From: Tidjanibacter sp.
GTDB taxonomy: Bacteria > Bacteroidota > Bacteroidia > Bacteroidales > Rikenellaceae
Length of the DNA stretch: 64,000 nucleotides
Direction of reading: 5' to 3'
NCBI GenBank assembly: GCA_017396085.1
Contig: JAFQNC010000009.1
Coordinates: 60,143 to 124,142 of the forward strand
Shown: one piece after another, positions 42,452-51,648 of the stretch
Layout of the letters: each line of letters starts with the position of its first letter
How positions within the stretch are numbered: position 1 is the stretch's first letter
Translations under genes and position numbers: made by a program
The notes under the pieces: model-generated
Seen by the model: only the letters and a program-made list of their open reading frames with translations
Told to the model about the DNA's origin: nothing
Databases searched by the model: none

Positions 42452-44482
42452 TTAGTTAAGCGTGGGCAGGAAGGAGTAGTTGTTGGAGTAGTAGAGCATC
42501 TGCTCGATGTAGTTGTCGGGGTACTCAATCTTCACGTCTACAACCTTACCATCCTCCTCCACAAGGGTATAGATGGGGTTGATGAAGCCCGCATAGGGCT
42601 GGATGTTGAGAGTTGCGTAGCGTTCCAAAACCTCCTTGTGCAGGTCGGGGTCAATCTTCACTGCATATTTCTCCACAAGGTCCCTACCAGCCTCAAAATC
42701 GCCCTCCGATTTGATGCGCTGCACCTCGTAGAGCATCTCGCCGAAGAGGGTGCGCAGCCTCTCAAAGTCGTTCACCACAACATACCTCTTTCCGTTCTCA
42801 ACCACCCACTCAATTACGTTCTCTGCCTTGCCGTGCTCGTAGCACCACTCGGCAATGAGTTTGCGGTTACGCATATGCGACTCCTCCACATTCTTACCCA
42901 ACTCAATGCGGGTGAACTGAGTCATCATACCATTCATAATGTACTCTGCATATTGCGCTTTGGCCACGTCAAACGAGGGTACAAGGCCGAGTTCAACGAG
43001 TTTGGGGTCGCCCAGATAATAAAGACCAAAGAGGTCGGCGCGAGCCTCCTCAAGGGTGGAGCTATACTGCTTGAGTTCACCGCCCTTGGTGCCGGGGGCC
43101 AACTGACCGGAGCCGTGGCCGAGACATTCGTGGATGTCGGTGTGGAGATTGTCGCCCAAGCGGCCATACTCCTCAATGCGCTGGCGGTCCTCCTTACGCA
43201 GGATGAACTCCTCGTCAAAACCGTTGCCGTGGGCACTCTCAGCGTAGGCCTCGGTGATGTTGTCAATGGTTACCGATTTTGAGCCGTGCTCCTTGCGAAT
43301 CCAATCGGCGTTGGGAAGGTTGATACCGATGGGGGTTGCGGGGTAGGCATCGCCTGCGAGAGTGGCTGCGGTAATCACCTTGGCCGACACACCCTTGACC
43401 TCTGCCTTGCGGAAGGCGGGATTGATGGGGGCATTGTCCTCAAACCACTGTGCATTGTCGCTGATGATTTTGGTGCGGAGGGTTGCCTCATCGTTTTTGA
43501 AGTTCACGATACTCTCCCAAGCGCCCTTGCGACCGAGGGGGTCGCCATAGTCCTCGGTGAAGCCATTGACATAGTCAATGTAGCTCTCGGTGTCCTTGGT
43601 CCAAGCGATGTTGAACTGGTCGAAGAGGCGGAGGTCGCCCGTCTTGTAGTATTCAACCAGCGTGAGCAGGGTGGACTTTTGGGGCTCCTGTGCCACACCG
43701 GCCGCCTTCTCCAACCAATAGATGATTTGCTCGATGGCATCGGAGTACATACCACCGAGTTTGTAGGTCTTTTCGTAAATCTTACCGCCCTCCTTGACCA
43801 GTTTGCTGTTCAAACCATAGGAGATTGGGCGGGGGTCATTCTTCTTTGCCATCTTGGCATAGAACCTCTCGGCCTCGGCTTGGCTCACGCCCTCGTAGTA
43901 GTTCATCGAGGAGGCTTTCAGAACATCCACACCATCGGCCTGAACGAGTTTTGAGGGGTAGAGTTCGGGGTTGAAGATGGCGGGAACGATGATTTCCATC
44001 ATTGCAGCCTGCGACTCAAAGCCCTCGTTGGGTATCGTAGCAGCGCACTGTGCAACTAACACGTTCTCAAAGTATTCCTGCGAGAACTCGGGCTTGAACT
44101 TATCGTTGCTATAGTGGTGGTGTATGCCATTTGCGAACCAAACTTTCTTCAAATATTTCTCAAAAGCCTTCCACTCGGCACACTCCTTGTCGCCGGTGTA
44201 GTTTTGGTAGATTGCTTCAAGGGTGCGGCGGATGGCGAGGTTGTATTTGAAGTTCTGGTCGAACATAATATCCCTGCCACTGATGGCCGCTTGGTTGAGA
44301 TAGTAAATCAACTCCTTCTGCTCAAGGCTCAACCGCTCAAATCCGTGCACCTGATAGCGCAGGATTTTGATGTCGTCAAAGTTGTCGATTTGCCAACGAA
44401 ATTCGGCGGTGTTCTGCTCGGAGCAGGAGGTTGCCAAGAGTGCAATCATTGCGGAAGCGATTAAGAGTGTAACTTTTTTCAT
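42452..44482 (-). CDS. Dipeptidyl-peptidase III-type metallopeptidase (M49), lipoprotein
   Basis: This 676-residue zinc peptidase has a lipoprotein signal (MKKVTLLIASAMIALLATSC). The zinc motif HECLGHGSG (~450) and the downstream EEARADLFGLYYLGD are the M49 hallmarks. M49 enzymes remove dipeptides from peptide N-termini; the Bacteroides version is often longer. The start at 44482 gives the signal peptide; a frame to 44527 overlaps the -7 box TAACTTTG (minus, 44523-44516). It heads the minus-strand run ending in ssb. Confidence 0.95.
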   Translation of the reverse strand: MKKVTLLIASAMIALLATSCSEQNTAEFRWQIDNFDDIKILRYQVHGFERLSLEQKELIYYLNQAAISGRDIMFDQNFKYNLAIRRTLEAIYQNYTGDKECAEWKAFEKYLKKVWFANGIHHHYSNDKFKPEFSQEYFENVLVAQCAATIPNEGFESQAAMMEIIVPAIFNPELYPSKLVQADGVDVLKASSMNYYEGVSQAEAERFYAKMAKKNDPRPISYGLNSKLVKEGGKIYEKTYKLGGMYSDAIEQIIYWLEKAAGVAQEPQKSTLLTLVEYYKTGDLRLFDQFNIAWTKDTESYIDYVNGFTEDYGDPLGRKGAWESIVNFKNDEATLRTKIISDNAQWFEDNAPINPAFRKAEVKGVSAKVITAATLAGDAYPATPIGINLPNADWIRKEHGSKSVTIDNITEAYAESAHGNGFDEEFILRKEDRQRIEEYGRLGDNLHTDIHECLGHGSGQLAPGTKGGELKQYSSTLEEARADLFGLYYLGDPKLVELGLVPSFDVAKAQYAEYIMNGMMTQFTRIELGKNVEESHMRNRKLIAEWCYEHGKAENVIEWVVENGKRYVVVNDFERLRTLFGEMLYEVQRIKSEGDFEAGRDLVEKYAVKIDPDLHKEVLERYATLNIQPYAGFINPIYTLVEEDGKVVDVKIEYPDNYIEQMLYYSNNYSFLPTLN

Positions 44483-44664
44483 TGTAGATAAATTTGAGTT
44501 TTGTCCATTTGGGAACAAAGTTAGCAAATAAATGTGGAATAACTACGTTATTCGCCCAAGTTTTTGGCCCCCTTTTTTGCCGAAATGAGGGGTTTGTGGT
44601 GGGAATTAACGGGTTGAAAGTGCAAAAAATTGGGGTAAGTGGGCAGATTTTCAAAAAAGATTTC

Positions 44665-44672
44665 TATTTTTG
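44665..44672 (+). promoter_or_regulatory. -7 element upstream of the MqnA-like gene
   Basis: TATTTTTG matches TAnnTTTG, about 65 bases before the start codon. No clear -33. Confidence 0.45.
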
Positions 44673-44736
44673 TGGGCTCGTATTGCACAAATGCGACACC
44701 AAAACGAAGTTAAACTAATGGCAAAAACAGAGATGG

Positions 44737-45270
44737 ATGATGGTTATTCCAGTAAAAATTGCAGCAGCATCAACGCTCAGCGCTGTGCCATTGGTCTATG
44801 GCTTGCGCTCGGCCGCTAATCTTGAAGCCGAGATTACACTTCTTTCCAGAGAGGATAGTTTGGATGCACTCATCGGTGGCACTGTGGACATCGCACTGCT
44901 GTCGGCCGACCAAGTGTGCGGACTCGCCGGCGTAAAAATCGTCAGCGACTTCTGCATTGCACCCGTCAAGGGCTTCGAAGGCGCACTCACACAGGAGTGG
45001 GGAGTGGGCTTGGAGGCACCCGTGGCCGCAGTGTGGGTTGCCCGCGAGGGACTCTCGCCCGAGGTTTTGGACGCCTTTGAGGTGGCCCTCACCCTCGGCG
45101 TGGAGCGCATCTACGAGTCGCTTATGGCTCTGGCCGAGTGCCCCCGCATTGAGGACTACACTTTCCTCTCCACACAAATCGACTATCTGTTTGACGCAAA
45201 AAAACATAAGGCGTTGGAGGCATATTGGAAAAGGCTCAAAAAAGCCACTGCCCACGCCAACCCGGGCTGA
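44737..45270 (+). CDS. MqnA-like protein, apparently missing the central region
   Basis: This 177-residue protein begins like chorismate dehydratase MqnA (IPVKIAAASTLSAVPLVYGLR, DALIGGTVDIALLSADQV, VKIVSDFCIAPV) and ends like it (PVAAVWVAREGLSPEVLDAFEVAL, FLSTQIDYLFDAKKHKALEAYWKRLKKA). The roughly 90-100 residues that normally join these parts are absent, although the frame is open. MqnA starts the futalosine route to menaquinone. This copy is either a reduced binding protein or a decayed paralogue. The start is 44737 or 44740. Confidence 0.6.
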   Translation: MMVIPVKIAAASTLSAVPLVYGLRSAANLEAEITLLSREDSLDALIGGTVDIALLSADQVCGLAGVKIVSDFCIAPVKGFEGALTQEWGVGLEAPVAAVWVAREGLSPEVLDAFEVALTLGVERIYESLMALAECPRIEDYTFLSTQIDYLFDAKKHKALEAYWKRLKKATAHANPG

Positions 45271-45371
45271 CTGAAATAAGGAGCCGCAGGAGCGAAGTCG
45301 CTCGCTGACGGCTGTCCATTCGGACAATTTAAGGAAAACACGTTCACCTCTAAATCCGAACAGCCCGAGAA

Positions 45372-46316
45372 ATGATTACTATTTACCTGAAACAATACAA
45401 CAAAATTGTGCGCGAAGCCGACATCAAACTCTTTGATGAACTCGGCTACGATGACATTTTGTGGATAGACCTCCTCTCGCCCACCATTCAGGAGCGCAAG
45501 GCGGTTGAGAACTTTATGGAGATTAACCTGCTCACTCGTCAGCAGATTGAGGAGATTGAGTCCACCTCCAAATACTCCGAGACGGAGAATGCGATTTTTT
45601 CCAACACCAACTTCTTTGTTCCCTCGCCCGAAGGTTTCACTGTGGAGCCCGTGTCGTTCATTGTGAGTGAGGGCCTTTTGATTACCACTCGCAACGCCGA
45701 GTTCCGCACCTTCAACGAGGCCTCCAAACGTTTGCAGATGAACAACCGCCAATACACCACCGGTTATCACCTGCTGATTTCGATTTTGGAGGTGAGGATT
45801 GATGCAGACGCCGACTTGGTTGAGAACGTATCAAAGCAGATTGCCGCATTGAGCAAGGAGATTTCGGTGGATGGACACGTAGACAAGAGCGACATCACCC
45901 GTATCAACAACCTGCAGGAGCAGACGATGTCGATTAGGGAGAACATCTTTGACCGCCAGCGTATCCTCTCGGGTATCCAGCGTAGCGAGCGCTTCCCCAA
46001 CGATATTTATCCTCGCCTGCAACTGATGATGCGCGATGTGAACTCACTCATCAGCCACGCCGACTTCAGTTTTGAGCGTCTGGACTACTTGCAGGACACT
46101 GCATTGGGACTCATCACCATTGAGCAGAACAACACCGCCAAGGTATTTACCCTTGCTTCGGTGGTCTTTCTGCCTGCCACTTTGGTTGCGAGTATCTATG
46201 GTATGAACTTCAAGTGGTTGCCATTCCTCAACTGGGAGCACGGTTGGCTTGTGGCAATGGCTCTGATTGTTGCTCTTTCGGGTGCAACTTACCTTATTTT
46301 TAATCGCCAAAAGTAG
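45372..46316 (+). CDS. corA: Magnesium/cobalt transporter CorA
   Basis: This 314-residue pentameric channel has a large cytoplasmic N-terminal domain (~1-240) and two C-terminal transmembrane helices with the selectivity motif YGMN at ~276 (YGMNFKWLPFLNWEHGW). The start ATG 45372 follows a 100-base gap with no obvious promoter. A strong terminator follows. Ion preference (Mg, Co, Ni) cannot be read from sequence. Confidence 0.95.
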   Translation: MITIYLKQYNKIVREADIKLFDELGYDDILWIDLLSPTIQERKAVENFMEINLLTRQQIEEIESTSKYSETENAIFSNTNFFVPSPEGFTVEPVSFIVSEGLLITTRNAEFRTFNEASKRLQMNNRQYTTGYHLLISILEVRIDADADLVENVSKQIAALSKEISVDGHVDKSDITRINNLQEQTMSIRENIFDRQRILSGIQRSERFPNDIYPRLQLMMRDVNSLISHADFSFERLDYLQDTALGLITIEQNNTAKVFTLASVVFLPATLVASIYGMNFKWLPFLNWEHGWLVAMALIVALSGATYLIFNRQK

Positions 46317-46357
46317 GGCAGAGGGGTAAAATTAGCAAAAAATACTGCGTCAAACAA

Positions 46358-46389
46358 AACACCCTTAACCGATTGTGGTTAAGGGTGTT
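46358..46389. terminator. Terminator after corA
   Basis: A perfect 13-base-pair stem (46358-46370 with 46377-46389) is followed by TTCTTGTGTTTT. It separates corA from the minus-strand outer-membrane gene. Confidence 0.8.
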
Positions 46390-46400
46390 CTTGTGTTTTA

Positions 46401-46430
46401 TATTACCTTAAAACATACCTTATTTTTACC
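46401..46430 (-). repeat. AAGGTA motif copy, inverted orientation
   Basis: TACCTT at 46404 and 46416 (12-base period) with AAAACA between. This is the minus-strand form of the same motif. It lies between the corA terminator and the end of the outer-membrane gene. Confidence 0.75.
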
Positions 46431-46487
46431 CCGCCCAACAAGAGTGTCGGGCTGATTGGAAGGCAACCGTGGTCTATCGGACCAACG

Positions 46488-47132
46488 TCAGAGTGTTACC
46501 ACCAAACCGAGCCTCAAAACCGAGTTGCGATTGTCGGGAACAGAGATGTAAGGGCGGCCATTGAGCGAGTCGGACACACCATTGTGGGTTTGGGTGATGC
46601 CGAGAGCGTAGCGCACCTCCACCCCCAAGTTGGCGAGGAACATCCAACGCACCCCAACCACGGCCCCGAAGTCCCACGGATGAAATTCGCTCTTGTCAAA
46701 CTCCATCTCGGTGGAGGTCATACCACCTCCGACCACCGAGGGGCCCGTGTAGGTGTAGGTCCCGCTCAAAAAAGCACCCGCCTGCACGCCCGCCATAAAC
46801 GAAAGGCTCTGGTCGGGAAGGGTAAACTTGGCCAGCAGAGGAATGTTGAGATAGTTGTAGGCGTAGTCGTAGCGGCTCTTGCCCTCAACATACCAAGCCC
46901 CCTGCTCCGAGAAAGCAACATCAAGTTCCACCCCAATGTGCGGAGAGAAATTGTAGCCAACGCCTATCTCCGAGAAAAGGCCTAACCGAGGGCTAACTCC
47001 TTCAAGGCCAACAAGTGAGGAGAGGTTAAGACCATCGCTAAAAACAAACTCCATCCTCCGTTGTGCCTGCATTGGAGTGGTCAGCAAAAGCCCACAAACC
47101 ACCGCTACCGCTGTCCAAAACCTATGTTTCAT
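46488..47132 (-). CDS. Outer-membrane beta-barrel protein (PorT-like)
   Basis: This 214-residue protein has signal peptide MKHRFWTAVAVVCGLLLTTPMQAQ, then about eight amphipathic strands (LGLFSEIGVGYNFSPHIGVELDVAFSEQGAW, YNYLNIPLLAKFTL, FMAGVQAGAFLSG, LGVEVRYALGITQTHNG) and a C-terminal strand LRLGLVVTL. It is typical of small Bacteroidetes barrels of unknown role. TATATTTG (minus, 47179-47172) is its likely -7 box. Confidence 0.88.
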   Translation of the reverse strand: MKHRFWTAVAVVCGLLLTTPMQAQRRMEFVFSDGLNLSSLVGLEGVSPRLGLFSEIGVGYNFSPHIGVELDVAFSEQGAWYVEGKSRYDYAYNYLNIPLLAKFTLPDQSLSFMAGVQAGAFLSGTYTYTGPSVVGGGMTSTEMEFDKSEFHPWDFGAVVGVRWMFLANLGVEVRYALGITQTHNGVSDSLNGRPYISVPDNRNSVLRLGLVVTL

Positions 47133-47186
47133 AGTGCTCTACTCTTTGTGTGTGTTCAACATTACCGTTCACAAATATAGACAAAA

Positions 47187-47218
47187 AACCCGAAAGCCAA
47201 CCTTTGGCCTTCGGGTTT
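47187..47218 (-). terminator. Terminator of the barrel gene at 47279-47962
   Basis: AACCCGAA..TTCGGGTT with an inner GCCAA/TTGGC stem is followed on the minus strand by TTTTTTG. It lies just upstream of the next barrel gene's promoter. Confidence 0.75.
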
Positions 47219-47278
47219 TGTTTGTGTAGTCGTGGGGCTTCACAGGATTTCTCCTCCCCACGCCCACCATCGGAGTGT

Positions 47279-47962
47279 TTAGAACTCGTAGAATACGCCT
47301 ACTTGGAGCACGCCCTGCTTACCCCAAGCCTCGGAAAGCTCTTCGCCCTTGTCGTTCTTAACTGCGGGGAACACATTGGTGAGGCCGATGTTGTAGCGAG
47401 CGTCTACACCGATGTTTGCGGTGATTTTGTACTGTGCGCCCAGAGCCAATGAGCAGTCGAAGGAGTTGTAATCCTCAACCACATCTTTCTGAGTGTTGGT
47501 GTTATCGCCGGTGATGGTCTCGGTGGTGGTGTTCATACCCAATGCAAAGCCCAACTGGGGACCAACATAGGCACGGATGGGGCCAAAGTGGAATTTAGCC
47601 AAGATGGGCACGGTTACATAGTTTGCAGCCCAAGCCTGCTTGGTGGTGGAAGCAGCACCACCCAAAAGGCTCGAGGTGGACTCAACCTTGGTGTTCACGC
47701 CCTGCATCGAGAAGTTGGCCTCAACCTGAACACCCAGCATAGGCATAACCATATACTCGGCATAAACGCCTGCATTAAGACCAAGTTTCATCGACTGCGA
47801 AGGAGTAACCTTTGCGAGGTCGCCCCAATCGAGGCCGCTGTCTTCGCCAACCATTCCGCTGATGTTAGCCAAGTTACCACCAACTTTCACGCCGAAGTTG
47901 ATTTGAGCAAATGCACCCAACGAGAGCGCCAATGCTGCGATTGTTACGATAAGTTTTTTCAT
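47279..47962 (-). CDS. Outer-membrane beta-barrel protein
   Basis: This 227-residue protein has signal MKKLIVTIAALALSLGAFAQ and a barrel of ~8 strands (FGVKVGGNLANISG, GVYAEYMVMPMLGVQVEANFSMQGVNTKV, YVTVPILAKFHFGPIRAYVGPQLGFALGMNTT, CSLALGAQYKITANIGVDARYNIGLTNVF), ending VGVFYEF. It resembles its neighbour at 46488-47132 in architecture. The 5' leader contains a hairpin at 48019-48038 and a TACCTTTG box (minus, 48056-48049). Confidence 0.88.
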   Translation of the reverse strand: MKKLIVTIAALALSLGAFAQINFGVKVGGNLANISGMVGEDSGLDWGDLAKVTPSQSMKLGLNAGVYAEYMVMPMLGVQVEANFSMQGVNTKVESTSSLLGGAASTTKQAWAANYVTVPILAKFHFGPIRAYVGPQLGFALGMNTTTETITGDNTNTQKDVVEDYNSFDCSLALGAQYKITANIGVDARYNIGLTNVFPAVKNDKGEELSEAWGKQGVLQVGVFYEF

Positions 47963-48018
47963 CTTTTTTGTTGTTTTTTGTGATTAGTTTGGTTGTTTGA
48001 GTTTCAAATTTTCTCTTT

Positions 48019-48056
48019 TGTGGGGCACACACCCCACATTTGTTTATCCAAAGGTA
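48019..48056 (-). promoter_or_regulatory. Promoter and leader hairpin of the barrel gene
   Basis: TACCTTTG (minus, 48056-48049) starts a leader of about 80 bases. TGTGGGG (48019-48025) and CCCCACA (48032-48038) form a perfect 7-base-pair hairpin near the RNA 5' end, which may stabilise the message. Confidence 0.55.
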
Positions 48057-48179
48057 AGAAATTTATTTTAACTCCGCCACTCTTTCGTTAGGAAAATAAC
48101 ACATATTTCTGAGAAAACGAACTATAATGGCGAAAAACCAAACATTTCTTGGGTGCAAACCATTCCAAATACAACAAAA

Positions 48180-48203
48180 AAGGCCTGCCGAAGCAGACCT
48201 TTT
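48180..48203 (-). terminator. Terminator after recJ
   Basis: AGGCCTGC and GCAGACCT pair with one mismatch around CGAA. TTTTTTG follows on the minus strand. Confidence 0.65.
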
Positions 48204-48271
48204 TATCAGGTTGGCGGGAATACCTATTATATAATAGGCCCCTCTCTTGCAAATCATCCTCCCGTTCTCCT

Positions 48272-50032
48272 CTATCGGAGCGGCTTGATGTCCTTGATGC
48301 GCAACTGCGGAGTGGTAACGCCGCGGTAGTGGTTCTCCACAATGGAGTAGCACACATCCACAGGCCTTCCGTTGCGAATCCAATCGAAGTGGGTGGGTTG
48401 CTGGAACGCAATGGCACCAATGGTGGTATTCGGCTTCTGCCTCTGGGTGAGGTCCATCTTGATGTGCTCCATATCGGCACCCACCAACTTGGCATCGCCC
48501 CTATTGCTCACACCCCTTGTGGCAAACACAGGCGCATTGTTGCCCGGACCAAAGGGTTGGAACCTCGACAGCACAGCCCTAAACGAGGGGGTGATGTCGC
48601 TGAAAAGCAACTCCGAGTCCACATCCACCTGTGGCACAAGCAGCGAGGGGTCGATGTGCTCCTCCACGTAGGCGTGGAACCTACGGGTGAACTCCTCCAC
48701 ATTCTCGGGCTTCATCGTGAGGCCTGCGGCATACATATGTCCGCCGAAGTTCTCCAGCAGGTCGGAGCACGACTCCACCGCCTGATAGAGGTCAAAACCG
48801 GCCACACTCCTTGCCGAGCCCGTGGCGAAGTTGTTGCTCATCGTGAGCACCACGGTGGGCTTGTAGTAGGTCTCAATCAACCTCGAAGCAACAATTCCCA
48901 CAATGCCCTTCATCCACTTGGGGTTGTAGATGACAATGCTCTTGTGGCTCTTCATCTCCTCGCTACCCTCAATGATGTCGTGGGCCTCCTGTGTTACGTT
49001 GCGGTCGATGCTCTTGCGGTTTTGGTTGAACTCGTCAATAACATCGCCACACCTCTCGGCAGCCTCCTCGTCCATCTCAATGAGCATCTCCACAGCCTTG
49101 TGGCCACCCGAAGGTGCTGCATCGGGGTCGTTGGGGTCCACCCTCATACGGCCTGCGGCGTTAATCCTCGGACCGATTTTGAACACGATGTCATCAATGG
49201 TAATCTGGTGTTTGTCGAGTTTACAGATGCGGATGACCGAAGCAAGTCCCTTGCGAGGATTCTCGTTGAGTTTGCGCAATCCGTAGTAGGCCAAGATGCG
49301 GTTTTCGCCCGTCAGAGGCACAATGTCGGCTGCGGTGCTAACCACAACCAAGTCGAGCAACTTCTCCACCTCGCTAAAAGGAATACCCTTCTTCTGGGCA
49401 TATCCCTGCACGAGTTTGAAGCCCACACCACACCCCGACAGTTCGTCAAAGGGGTAGTGGCAGTCCTCTCTCTTGGGGTCCAACACAGCCACCGCAGCGG
49501 GAATTTCTTCGCCCGGCAGGTGGTGGTCGCAAATGATGAAATCAATCCCTTTACTTGCAGCATAGGCAACTTTCTCCACGGCCTTAATTCCGCAATCGAG
49601 TGCGATAATCAGCCCCACACCCTTGCGCTCGGCATAGTCAATACTGGGTATTGACACGCCATAGCCCTCCGTGTAACGGTCGGGAATGTAGAAGGTGAGG
49701 TTTTTGTGTCCTCGGCTGCGCAGGAATGTGTAGACCAATGCAACCGCCGTACAGCCGTCTACATCGTAGTCGCCATACACCATAATTTTCTCACCATTGC
49801 GCACGGCCCTATCAATTCGCTCCACAGCCTTGTCCATATCCTTCATCAGGAATGGGTCGTGGAGGTCCGACAGCCTCGGGTTAAAGAACCTTGTGGCCTC
49901 TTCGTAAGTTGCTATGCCTCTTTGTACAAGCAGGTTGGCAAGGACAGGGGGGATGTTGAGCTGCTGTGAGAGGTCCCTGACCTTCTCGGGCTCGCCCTGT
50001 TCCTTGATTACCCAACGTTTGTCAATTGGCAT
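48272..50032 (-). CDS. recJ: Single-stranded DNA exonuclease RecJ
   Basis: This 5'-3' exonuclease acts in recombination and mismatch repair. The 586-residue DHH protein has VYGDYDVDGCTAVAL (~80), ALDCGIKA, ICDHHLPGEE, the DHHA1 domain with RINAAGRM (~295) and SARSVAGFDLYQA, GGHMYAAGLTM (~440), and a C-terminal OB-fold. Length is normal. Its start overlaps the end of lipB by 25 bases, so it is the last gene of lipA-lipB-recJ. Confidence 0.96.
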   Translation of the reverse strand: MPIDKRWVIKEQGEPEKVRDLSQQLNIPPVLANLLVQRGIATYEEATRFFNPRLSDLHDPFLMKDMDKAVERIDRAVRNGEKIMVYGDYDVDGCTAVALVYTFLRSRGHKNLTFYIPDRYTEGYGVSIPSIDYAERKGVGLIIALDCGIKAVEKVAYAASKGIDFIICDHHLPGEEIPAAVAVLDPKREDCHYPFDELSGCGVGFKLVQGYAQKKGIPFSEVEKLLDLVVVSTAADIVPLTGENRILAYYGLRKLNENPRKGLASVIRICKLDKHQITIDDIVFKIGPRINAAGRMRVDPNDPDAAPSGGHKAVEMLIEMDEEAAERCGDVIDEFNQNRKSIDRNVTQEAHDIIEGSEEMKSHKSIVIYNPKWMKGIVGIVASRLIETYYKPTVVLTMSNNFATGSARSVAGFDLYQAVESCSDLLENFGGHMYAAGLTMKPENVEEFTRRFHAYVEEHIDPSLLVPQVDVDSELLFSDITPSFRAVLSRFQPFGPGNNAPVFATRGVSNRGDAKLVGADMEHIKMDLTQRQKPNTTIGAIAFQQPTHFDWIRNGRPVDVCYSIVENHYRGVTTPQLRIKDIKPLR

Positions 50033-50721
50033 AATCTTTTAATATTTATTTTATCAACGTCTAATTTCTCTGCCAAGTGGGCCACAAGTCGCTCCTTGAC
50101 GACTTCGGGGTCCACACACGCTCCGAGTTCGGCCTCCATAGAGGTCGCCGTGCGGTCGGTAAAGCCACAAGGGTTTATGTAGCCAAAATACCTAAGGTCG
50201 GTGTTCACATTGAGCGCAAAACCGTGCATTGTAACCCAGCGGGAACTCCTCACACCAATGGCGCACACCTTGCGCATCGGCCTGCCCGGCTCCACAATCC
50301 ACACTCCTGCGGCTCCCTCCACCGTTCTACACGCTATGCCCCACTCCGCCATCGTGTCGATGACTGCACTCTCGATGGCGCCAATGTAGCTCTTCAGCCC
50401 TATGCCCAACTGCTCGAGGTCCAAAATGGGGTAGCCAACAATCTGACCGGGGCCGTGAAATGTGATGTCGCCCCCACGGTCGATGTGGTAAAACTCCGCA
50501 CCAATACTCTTTAAGAACGTCTCCGCAACCAAAAGATTGCTCTCGTGCCCGCTTTTCCCGAGCGTATACACAGGCGTGTGCTCCACCAGCAACATCCTCT
50601 GCGCCGGCCTTTCGCCCTTTGCTTTGGCGGCTATGGCCTCATCGAAGAGCCTCTGTTGCAACTGCCAGCACTCGCCATAGGCCATTGTGCCAACATCCAC
50701 CACATCCAACTCCACTGCCAT
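50008..50721 (-). CDS. lipB: Octanoyltransferase
   Basis: This enzyme transfers octanoyl groups from acyl-carrier protein to lipoyl domains. The 237 residues contain LVEHTPVYTLGKSGHESNL, the RGGDITFHGPGQIVGYPILDL signature (~80-100), catalytic Lys in VCAIGVRSSRWVTMHGFALNVN and the Cys in INPCGF (~178). It lies 21 bases after lipA and overlaps recJ. Confidence 0.96.
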   Translation of the reverse strand: MAVELDVVDVGTMAYGECWQLQQRLFDEAIAAKAKGERPAQRMLLVEHTPVYTLGKSGHESNLLVAETFLKSIGAEFYHIDRGGDITFHGPGQIVGYPILDLEQLGIGLKSYIGAIESAVIDTMAEWGIACRTVEGAAGVWIVEPGRPMRKVCAIGVRSSRWVTMHGFALNVNTDLRYFGYINPCGFTDRTATSMEAELGACVDPEVVKERLVAHLAEKLDVDKINIKRLCQLTNVG

Positions 50722-50742
50722 CGCACTTCCGCCCTTATTGTC

Positions 50743-51624
50743 CTACAACCCACACGCCTCCACCGCTTGGTCGGCCAAATATGACGACCTCACAAGGGGC
50801 GCACTCGCCACATACTTGAAGCCCATAGCCAACGCCTCGGACTTCCACAACTCAAACTCCTCCGGCGACACATACCTCTCTACCGCCACGTGCTTGGCCG
50901 TGGGGCGCAGATACTGCCCAAGGGTTACAATCTCAACCCCCGCACTGCGCAGGTCGCCGAGAGCCTCCAACACCTCCTCGTGGCTCTCGCCAAGGCCCAC
51001 CATCAGGCCGCTCTTGGCAGGAACGCCACTCGCCGCAATGCGTGCAAGGGTGTGGAGCGAGGTGTCGTACTGAGCCTTGGAGCGCACCAGCGGGGTTATC
51101 CTGCGGATAGTCTCAAGGTTGTGGCCCGCAATGTGTGGCCCTGCACTCATCACAAGGTCCACGAGTTCATCTCTGCCGTCAAAGTCGGGCAGCAACACCT
51201 CTACTATTGTGGTTGGATTGGTAGTCTTCACCGCCTCAATGACCCTGCGCCAATGCTCGGCGCCACCATCGGGCAAGTCGTCCCTGTCCACAGAAGTAAT
51301 GACTGCGTGGCGGAGCCCCATCAGACGAATGGACTCCGCAACCCTCTCGGGCTCGTTTGGTTCGATAGGCAGCGGCCTACCGGTTGGGGTTGCACAAAAC
51401 TTGCACCCTCGGGTACAAATGTTGCCCAAAATCATAAACGTTGCAGTCCTTCGGCTCCAACATTCGGCCTTGTTCGGGCACCTTCCGCTGCTACAAATGG
51501 TGTGCAGCCCGTGTGCCTCCACAATGTGTGCAACCTCGGCGAAACCATCCCCATTGTGGAGTTTGATTTTCAGCCATTCCGGTTTGATTTGTCGCCCTAC
51601 CTTGTCATTCAGAACAGGCATCAA
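50743..51624 (-). CDS. lipA: Lipoyl synthase
   Basis: This radical-SAM enzyme inserts two sulfurs into octanoyl groups. The 293 residues carry the auxiliary cluster motif CSSGRCPNKAEC (~44-55), the radical-SAM motif CTRGCKFC (~70-77) and the C-terminal RSSY with the Ser ligand. Length is typical. It heads lipA-lipB-recJ, driven by a promoter at 51649-51680. Confidence 0.97.
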   Translation of the reverse strand: MMPVLNDKVGRQIKPEWLKIKLHNGDGFAEVAHIVEAHGLHTICSSGRCPNKAECWSRRTATFMILGNICTRGCKFCATPTGRPLPIEPNEPERVAESIRLMGLRHAVITSVDRDDLPDGGAEHWRRVIEAVKTTNPTTIVEVLLPDFDGRDELVDLVMSAGPHIAGHNLETIRRITPLVRSKAQYDTSLHTLARIAASGVPAKSGLMVGLGESHEEVLEALGDLRSAGVEIVTLGQYLRPTAKHVAVERYVSPEEFELWKSEALAMGFKYVASAPLVRSSYLADQAVEACGL

Positions 51625-51648
51625 TAAATACTACTTTTCCAATTACCG

